From the NCBI GenBank assembly GCA_964563855.1, contig CAZLYU010000015.1, positions 1 through 64,000 of the forward strand: 64,000 nucleotides of DNA, written 5' to 3'. The notes beneath the pieces are model-generated. The model was not told the origin of the DNA. It was given only the letters and a program-made list of their open reading frames with translations, and made no database searches. This DNA is from JAFGRR01 sp964563855. GTDB taxonomy: Bacteria > Planctomycetota > Phycisphaerae > UBA1845 > Fen-1342. The position numbers and the translations under genes are program-made. Positions 59,296-64,000 of this stretch are shown here, piece after piece (positions within the stretch are counted from its first letter, which is position 1; each line of letters begins with the position of its first letter).

Positions 59296-59337
59296 AAACA
59301 CAACAACGGCCGGCCGCGCTATCGCGCGATCCGGCCG
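59296..59337 (-). terminator. Rho-independent-like terminator after groEL
   Basis: On the minus strand CGGCCGG pairs with CCGGCCG, with an inner GCGC/GCGC stem and a small internal loop. The T-rich tail TTGTTGTGTTT follows. It starts 42 bases after the groEL stop, in the gap shared with the convergent metal-permease gene. Confidence 0.6.
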
Positions 59338-59379
59338 CTGAGCGCTTTCCCCTCCCAGGGAATGCAGAATGGATCGACG

Positions 59380-61008
59380 TTAGTGCATGTGCGGCATGCC
59401 GCCGCCACCCTTGCTGTCGTCCTTCTCCTTGATCTCGCTGACGACCGCGTCCGTCGTGAGCAGCAGGCCCGCAACGCTGGCGGCGTTCTCGAGCGCCACA
59501 CGCTCCACCTTCAGCGGCACGATCACGCCCATCTTCACCAGGTCGCCGTACTCTTCGGTCAGCGCGTTGTAGCCGAAGTTGTCGTCCTTGGCTTCCTGCA
59601 CCTTCTGGCAGACGATCGAGCCGTCGAGGCCGGCGTTCTCGGCGATTTGCTTCACCGGCGCCTTCAGCGCGCGGCGAATGATCTCGACGCCGGTCTTCTG
59701 GTCGCCGCGGGCCTTCTTGGCCGCCGCGTCGAGCGCCGCCTCGCAACGCAGAACGGCCACCCCGCCGCCCGCCAGAATGCCCTCTTCGACGGCGGCGCGA
59801 CACGCGTGCAGCGCGTCTTCGACGCGGGCCTTCTTCTCTTTCATCTCCACCTCGGTCGCGGCGCCGACGTTGATCTGCGCCACGCCGCCCGACAGCTTCG
59901 CCAGACGCTCTTCGAGCTTCTCGCGGTCATAGTCGCTGGTGGTGATTTCGATCTCGTTCTTGATCGACTCGATGCGGCCCTTGATGTCGGCCGTCGTGCC
60001 GGCGCCTTCGATAATCGTGCAGGTTTCCTTCTCGACGATCACACGCTTGGCGCGGCCCAGATCCTTCAACTCCAAGCCTTCAACGTTGATGCCCAGATCT
60101 TCAAAGATCGCGCGACCGCCGGTCAGCACCGCAACGTCTTCGAGCATGGCCTTGCGCCGATCGCCGAAGCCCGGCGCCTTCACGGCGGCGCACTGAATCA
60201 CGCCGCGCAGCTTGTTGAGCACCAGCGTGGCGAGCGCTTCACCCTCGATGTCTTCAGCGATGACCAGCAACGGCTTTCCAGACTTGGCGACCTTTTCGAG
60301 CAGCGGCAGAAAGTCCTTGATATTGCTGATCTTCTTCTCGTGCACGAGGATATAGGGGTCATCGAGCACCGCCTGCATGCTTTCCGGCTTGTTCACGAAG
60401 TGCGGCGAGACATACCCCTTGTCGAACTGCATGCCTTCGACCAGATCGACCGTGGTGTCGAGCGCCTTGCCCTCTTCCACCGTGATCACGCCGTCTTTGC
60501 CAACCTTATCCATCGCTTCGGCGATCTGCTTGCCGATCTCGACGTCTTGGTTCGCGGCGCACGCGCCGACCTGCGCGATCTGCTCCTTGCCCTTCACCGG
60601 CGTGCCCATTTTCTTGAGCTGCTCGATGACCGCGTTCACACCCAGATCCACCCCGCGCTTCAGCTCCATGGCGTTGGCGCCGGCGGCGAGGTTTTTCAGG
60701 CCTTCATCAAAGATCGCTTCAGCGTAGACGGTCGCGGTGGTGGTGCCGTCGCCGGCGACGTTCGACGTCTTGCTGGCGACTTCTTTCACCATCTGGGCGC
60801 CCATGTTCTCGTACGCGTCTTCGAGCTCGATTTCCTTCGCGACGGTCACACCGTCCTTCGTCACGGTCGGGGCCCCGAACGACTTCTCGATCACGACGTT
60901 GCGGCCACGCGGGCCGAGGGTGACCTTGACCGCGCGAGCCAGCTTGTGCACCCCGGCGCGAATGGCCTCCCGGGCTTCCATGTCATACGCGATTTGCTTG
61001 GCAGCCAT
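59380..61008 (-). CDS. groEL: Chaperonin GroEL (Hsp60)
   Basis: A 542-residue chaperonin that folds proteins in an ATP-driven double ring with GroES. ATP-site motifs TLGPRGRNVVIEK, VAGDGTTTATV, and the AAVEEGILAGGGVA signature are present. The C terminus ends GGGGMPHMH rather than the usual GGM repeats. Located 130 bases after groES on the same strand, giving the normal groESL order. A hairpin with T-rich tail follows the gene. Confidence 0.97.
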   Translation of the reverse strand: MAAKQIAYDMEAREAIRAGVHKLARAVKVTLGPRGRNVVIEKSFGAPTVTKDGVTVAKEIELEDAYENMGAQMVKEVASKTSNVAGDGTTTATVYAEAIFDEGLKNLAAGANAMELKRGVDLGVNAVIEQLKKMGTPVKGKEQIAQVGACAANQDVEIGKQIAEAMDKVGKDGVITVEEGKALDTTVDLVEGMQFDKGYVSPHFVNKPESMQAVLDDPYILVHEKKISNIKDFLPLLEKVAKSGKPLLVIAEDIEGEALATLVLNKLRGVIQCAAVKAPGFGDRRKAMLEDVAVLTGGRAIFEDLGINVEGLELKDLGRAKRVIVEKETCTIIEGAGTTADIKGRIESIKNEIEITTSDYDREKLEERLAKLSGGVAQINVGAATEVEMKEKKARVEDALHACRAAVEEGILAGGGVAVLRCEAALDAAAKKARGDQKTGVEIIRRALKAPVKQIAENAGLDGSIVCQKVQEAKDDNFGYNALTEEYGDLVKMGVIVPLKVERVALENAASVAGLLLTTDAVVSEIKEKDDSKGGGGMPHMH

Positions 61009-61138
61009 AGTGGCGTTACTCCTTGCTGAGGCGACCCGAGCGGCGCCCGCCGCTGGTCCGCGTGAAGTTTGTCAGGGATGGGCGCAGCGCGGCGAAAATG
61101 CCGTCGAGCGCCGCTCAACCTCAACCCCGCGCGAGCGA

Positions 61139-61435
61139 CTAGTCCAGCACCGCCAGAATGTCGCTCTCGTCCATGATGATCATCTCTTCGCCGTCGACTT
61201 TGACTTCGGTGCCGGCGTAGCTGGTGAAGAGCACTTCGTCGCCCTTCTTCACCTGCAGCTCCTTCCGATCGCCGGTATCGAGCAGCCGCCCGTCACCGAT
61301 GCTGAGCACCTTGCCGCGCTTCGGCTTCTCCTTGGCCGAATCGGGCAGGAAGATGCCGCCCGCGGTCGTGTCTTCCGCCTCGACCCGCTTGATCAGCACC
61401 TTGTCCCCCAACGGACGCAAACCCACACCTGCCAT
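61139..61435 (-). CDS. groES: Co-chaperonin GroES
   Basis: A 98-residue co-chaperonin cap for GroEL. It starts LRPLGDKVLIKRVEAEDTTAGGIFLPD, with mobile loop residues GGIFLPDSAKEK and a C-terminal EEMIIMDESDILAVL. The start MAGVG is chosen because AGGAG lies 9 nt upstream; an ATG three codons earlier abuts that site. No CIRCE element was found upstream; a possible sigma70 promoter lies at 61497-61523. Confidence 0.95.
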   Translation of the reverse strand: MAGVGLRPLGDKVLIKRVEAEDTTAGGIFLPDSAKEKPKRGKVLSIGDGRLLDTGDRKELQVKKGDEVLFTSYAGTEVKVDGEEMIIMDESDILAVLD

Positions 61436-61496
61436 CGCGTGCATCTCCTGTGGTTCAATTGAAACCGTGCGTCTTGCAGCCTACCGCGCCGCGCGC

Positions 61497-61523
61497 ATCA
61501 TATTCGTTACACCGGTTTGGCAA
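61497..61523 (-). promoter_or_regulatory. Possible promoter of groESL
   Basis: On the minus strand TTGCCA and TATGAT are separated by 15 bases, 61 bases before the groES start. Both boxes match five of six consensus positions, but the spacer is short. Confidence 0.42.
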
Positions 61524-61715
61524 CTCGCGCGCCACACGCCGGCGTATACGATCCAGCACTTCCTAAGCCTCAATCGCATAACGAGTTAAATGCGACCAGC
61601 GACTACCCCGCCAGCCGCGCACCACCAGCCCGCATGCGGGTCTGCTGCCTGCCAAACCGGCAGACGTGCTTACGGCGGCGGCGCCATGCGTTCCCGCCGC
61701 CTATGCTGACCGGCG

Positions 61716-62225
61716 ATGTCCACCCAGTCACACGCCGCGCTCCACATTGCCGTCGACTGGCGTGTGCGCACCCCGTGGCCGGGCGCGCCGCGTCTCATCG
61801 AACGCGTCGCGCGCCGCGGCGCGACCGCTGAAGGCTTCACCCACGGTCGGCTTAGCGTCGTCGTGATCGGACAAACACGGATGCGCTCGCTCCATCGTCA
61901 ATACCTGAACAACGACGCCCCTACCGACGTGCTGACGTTCGATCTCGGAACGCACCCCGAACGCGGCTACCTACACGGCGACATCGTCGTCTGCACCGAC
62001 GTCGCCCGCCGCGCGGCGCGCCGAACTGGCGCCGCGCGACCGCAGGCCCCGAGGGCCGCACTCAAGGCCGCGACATACGAATTGGCGCTCTACACGCTGC
62101 ACGGCGTGCTGCACCTCGCCGGCTACGACGACCACGCCCCACGCGACTTTCGGCACATGCACGCCCGCGAGAACGAGCTGTTGACGGAACTCGGGCTCGG
62201 GCCGGTCTTCGGCAACGAAGCGTAA
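61716..62225 (+). CDS. ybeY: rRNA maturation endoribonuclease YbeY
   Basis: A 169-residue metallo-endoribonuclease that trims 16S rRNA and takes part in ribosome quality control. TDVLTFDLG precedes the zinc-binding HGVLHLAGYDDH (His129, His133, His140) and a downstream M..RE. In the standard motif the third ligand is His two residues after Tyr. Here Asp139 is at that position and His140 follows. Start ATG 61716 lacks a strong ribosome site. Confidence 0.88.
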   Translation: MSTQSHAALHIAVDWRVRTPWPGAPRLIERVARRGATAEGFTHGRLSVVVIGQTRMRSLHRQYLNNDAPTDVLTFDLGTHPERGYLHGDIVVCTDVARRAARRTGAARPQAPRAALKAATYELALYTLHGVLHLAGYDDHAPRDFRHMHARENELLTELGLGPVFGNEA

Positions 62226-62330
62226 GCCCGCGTTGTCGGCCACTCATAAAATATTCCTTACTCCGTGGGTGTCAGGCTGTCTTCGCCGGCGCCATTTCGC
62301 CGCGTTCGAAGCCGCCCCAGTCCCCCCGTC

Positions 62331-62360
62331 TTGGCGAGCGTCCCGCGCGCCCGCTATACT
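62331..62360 (+). promoter_or_regulatory. Sigma70-like promoter of the EF-G-like gene
   Basis: TTGGCG and TATACT with an 18-base spacer, 62 bases before the ATG at 62423. The -10 box matches five of six positions and lies in the CCCGC-TATACT-CGCC context seen elsewhere in the window. Confidence 0.5.
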
Positions 62361-62422
62361 CGCCGACCCGCCGCATCTCCCGCGGCGCTCAACTCAGTCC
62401 GCTGCGCTCGGAGGTTTCCCGC

Positions 62423-64000
62423 ATGCCCGTCTACGAAGTGTTGGACATCCGGAATGTCGCCATTGTCGGCCACACGGCGGCCGGCAAAACCACGTTGGGT
62501 GAGGCGATGCTGTTCAAGGCGGGGGCGACCGGACGACTCGGCAGCGTGGACGACGGAACCAGCCTGCTCGACTTCGACGAAGAGTCGAAGGAGCGCAAGC
62601 ACACGCTCGACACCTCCCTTTTCCACGTCGAGGACCAGGGCAAACTCCTCAATGTCATCGACACCCCCGGAATGCCCGACTTTTGCGGCGTCACGCTCGC
62701 GGCCCTCGCGGCGGTTGAGACGGCGCTCATCGTCGTGCCCGCCACCACGGGGATCGGTGTCAACACCCGCCGCATGGCCAAGGCGGCCGAGGAGCATGGT
62801 CTGGCGCGTATGGTCGTGATCTCGCGGATGAACGCGGAAAATGCCAACCTCGAAGAGGTTTACGCGAGCATCAAGGAGACGTTCGGCCCCACCTGCCACG
62901 CGATCAATCTGCCGACCAACGGCGGGAAAGACGTGGTCGACGTGCTCACGGAGACCGACGGCAAGGCCGACTTCAAAGATGTGCACGACACCCATATTCA
63001 TCTGGTCGAGTCGATCGTCGAGACAGACGAAGAGCTGATGGAGGCCTACATCGGCGGCGGGACCGTCCCGGAAGACAAGCTCGGCCCCGCCATCCGCCGC
63101 GCGACGGCCGCCGGCAACCTCATTCCCGTGCTGTTCGTCGATGCGGTTGACGGTGTGGGTGTGGAAGATTTGATGCACGCGATTTGCACGTACGCCCCGT
63201 CGCCCTCGCTGGGCAAGCAGCGTGAGCTCGTGGTCGGTGAAGGCGACGACGCCCAGCGCACTGCGATCGAACCGAAGACCGATGGCCCGTTCATCGCGCA
63301 GTGCTTCAAGGTGACCAGCGACCCGAAGAGCAATATTCGTTACTCCGTTTGCCGCGTGCTCAGCGGGCAAAACGCTGGCGATGGTCAGCTCCACGTCAAT
63401 CATGAGCGCAAGGGCGCGCGGGTCGGACATCCGCAAAAACTGCAGGGCGCCCAACACAGCGACGTCGAGAAGGCTTCCGCCGGAGACATCGTCGCGTTCG
63501 CCAAGCTCGAAGCTCATCTCGGTGATGTGGTGACGGCCGACGTGCTTGAAGGCTCGATCCCGATGATCAAGTTCCCCACACCGATGTACTCGCTCGCGTT
63601 GGCGCCCAAAGCGCGCGGCGATGTCGAGAAGATCGGTCAGGCGCTGGCCCGCTTCGCCGACGAAGATCCCTGCTTCGAGTATCACCGTGACCCCGATACC
63701 GGCGAACTGCTGATGAGCGGCTTCGGCGACATGCACCTGCAGGCCGTGCAGGCGAAAATGAAGCGCCAGTTCAAGGTCGAGATCGAGACCCACCAGCCCA
63801 AAATCCCCTACCGCGAGACCATCTCCGGATCGGTCAAGTACGTCGAATACACCCACAAGAAGCAGAGCGGCGGCGCCGGACAGTTCGCCCGCGTCTTCAT
63901 CGACATGGAGCCCACCGAACGCGGCGCCGGCTATGAATTCGTCGACAAGATCTTCGGCGGCGTGATCGATCAGCAGTATCGCCCGGCGGTCGACAAAGGC
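62423..64000 (+). CDS. EF-G-like translation GTPase paralogue, 5' part
   Basis: The first 526 codons of an EF-G family protein; the gene continues past the window. The P-loop is GHTAAGKTT (16-24, usually GHIDAGKTT), and DTPG (80-83) is intact. The switch I RGITI motif is missing (the region reads SKERKHTLDTSLF). The guanine-specificity NKxD is replaced by SRMN (134-137). Domain II, III and IV segments follow normally (EDPCFEYHRDPDTGELLMSGFGDMHLQ). It resembles the EF-G2/FusA2-like paralogues found beside canonical EF-G in many bacteria. GGAGG lies 8 nt before the ATG. Confidence 0.82.
   Translation, partial: MPVYEVLDIRNVAIVGHTAAGKTTLGEAMLFKAGATGRLGSVDDGTSLLDFDEESKERKHTLDTSLFHVEDQGKLLNVIDTPGMPDFCGVTLAALAAVETALIVVPATTGIGVNTRRMAKAAEEHGLARMVVISRMNAENANLEEVYASIKETFGPTCHAINLPTNGGKDVVDVLTETDGKADFKDVHDTHIHLVESIVETDEELMEAYIGGGTVPEDKLGPAIRRATAAGNLIPVLFVDAVDGVGVEDLMHAICTYAPSPSLGKQRELVVGEGDDAQRTAIEPKTDGPFIAQCFKVTSDPKSNIRYSVCRVLSGQNAGDGQLHVNHERKGARVGHPQKLQGAQHSDVEKASAGDIVAFAKLEAHLGDVVTADVLEGSIPMIKFPTPMYSLALAPKARGDVEKIGQALARFADEDPCFEYHRDPDTGELLMSGFGDMHLQAVQAKMKRQFKVEIETHQPKIPYRETISGSVKYVEYTHKKQSGGAGQFARVFIDMEPTERGAGYEFVDKIFGGVIDQQYRPAVDKG

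Noticed and set aside
59362..61029. A 555-codon open frame opposite groEL
   Set aside because: It is the reverse of highly conserved groEL codons; no ribosome site or recognisable domain.
61550..61600. CIRCE heat-shock operator upstream of groES
   Set aside because: CAGCACTT and GAGTTAAAT fragments occur, but the spacing and sequence do not match TTAGCACTC-N9-GAGTGCTAA.
62354..63856. A 500-codon open frame opposite the EF-G-like gene
   Set aside because: Antisense to a conserved GTPase; no domain.
1..64000. Mobile elements, tRNA/rRNA genes, CRISPR arrays
   Set aside because: No transposase, integrase, phage or repeat-array sequence, and no cloverleaf or rRNA segment, was recognised on reading both strands; a dedicated scan was not possible.

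Overview
The window is a GC-rich, gene-dense bacterial chromosome segment with 53 protein-coding loci and no insertion sequence, prophage, CRISPR array, rRNA or tRNA that I could recognise. The gene content points to the PVC superphylum, most likely Planctomycetota (perhaps a Phycisphaerae-like lineage). The evidence is a small basic protein of the Chlamydia/Verrucomicrobia type (26052-26246), a three-SPFH/ABC-transporter operon resembling uncharacterised planctomycete clusters, a CxxCGYxLRG zinc-ribbon membrane protein, an 'alternative' GlmU, and murC-murB-ddl-ftsQ without ftsA or ftsZ next to them. The phylum call is inference from families; no marker-gene tree was run.

Layout. 1-7 kb: the start of an asparagine synthetase, a membrane-tethered dual-specificity phosphatase, a helical-repeat protein pair, folE, pepA and a gph-like HAD phosphatase. 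7-13 kb: a secreted LTXXQ-like protein, galE, the [NiFe]-hydrogenase maturation genes hypC-hypD-hypE (no hydrogenase in the window), and a guanidino-group hydrolase. 13-26 kb: an eight-gene minus-strand run coding three SPFH proteins (HflK-like, HflC-like and a third), an ABC ATPase, an ABC-2 permease, a 745-residue exported protein, and a LolD/FtsX-type ATPase and permease, with a second ABC-2 permease transcribed divergently. This is the strongest candidate for an undescribed system. 26-34 kb: the small basic protein, a methylcrotonyl-CoA carboxylase beta subunit, a membrane protein, ftsQ, ddl, murB, murC and an amidohydrolase.

34-47 kb: a FecR-like secreted protein, ResB, an O-antigen-ligase-like protein, a WecA/MraY-family transferase, a DUF4416 protein, alternative GlmU, a membrane-anchored MutS-like ATPase, a frameshifted zinc-ribbon gene, hisS and a YkgJ-like cysteine-cluster protein. 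47-59 kb: a clan GH-A glycosidase, a sodium/solute symporter, a small membrane protein, a CPA1 antiporter with TrkA domains, a second LolD/FtsX transporter, a small Pro/Gly-rich protein and an orphan ABC-3 metal permease. 59-64 kb: groEL, groES, ybeY and an EF-G paralogue with degenerate GTPase motifs that runs off the window.

The genes fall into envelope assembly (murC/B, ddl, ftsQ, GlmU, WecA/Wzy-like), envelope export and organisation (SPFH/ABC operon, two LolD/FtsX systems), sugar use (galE, glycosidase, symporter), and housekeeping. No gene-free stretch exceeds 300 bases. Several start sites follow a -10-like hexamer in a CGCTATNNT context; one of these lies so close to the start codon that the mRNA may be leaderless.
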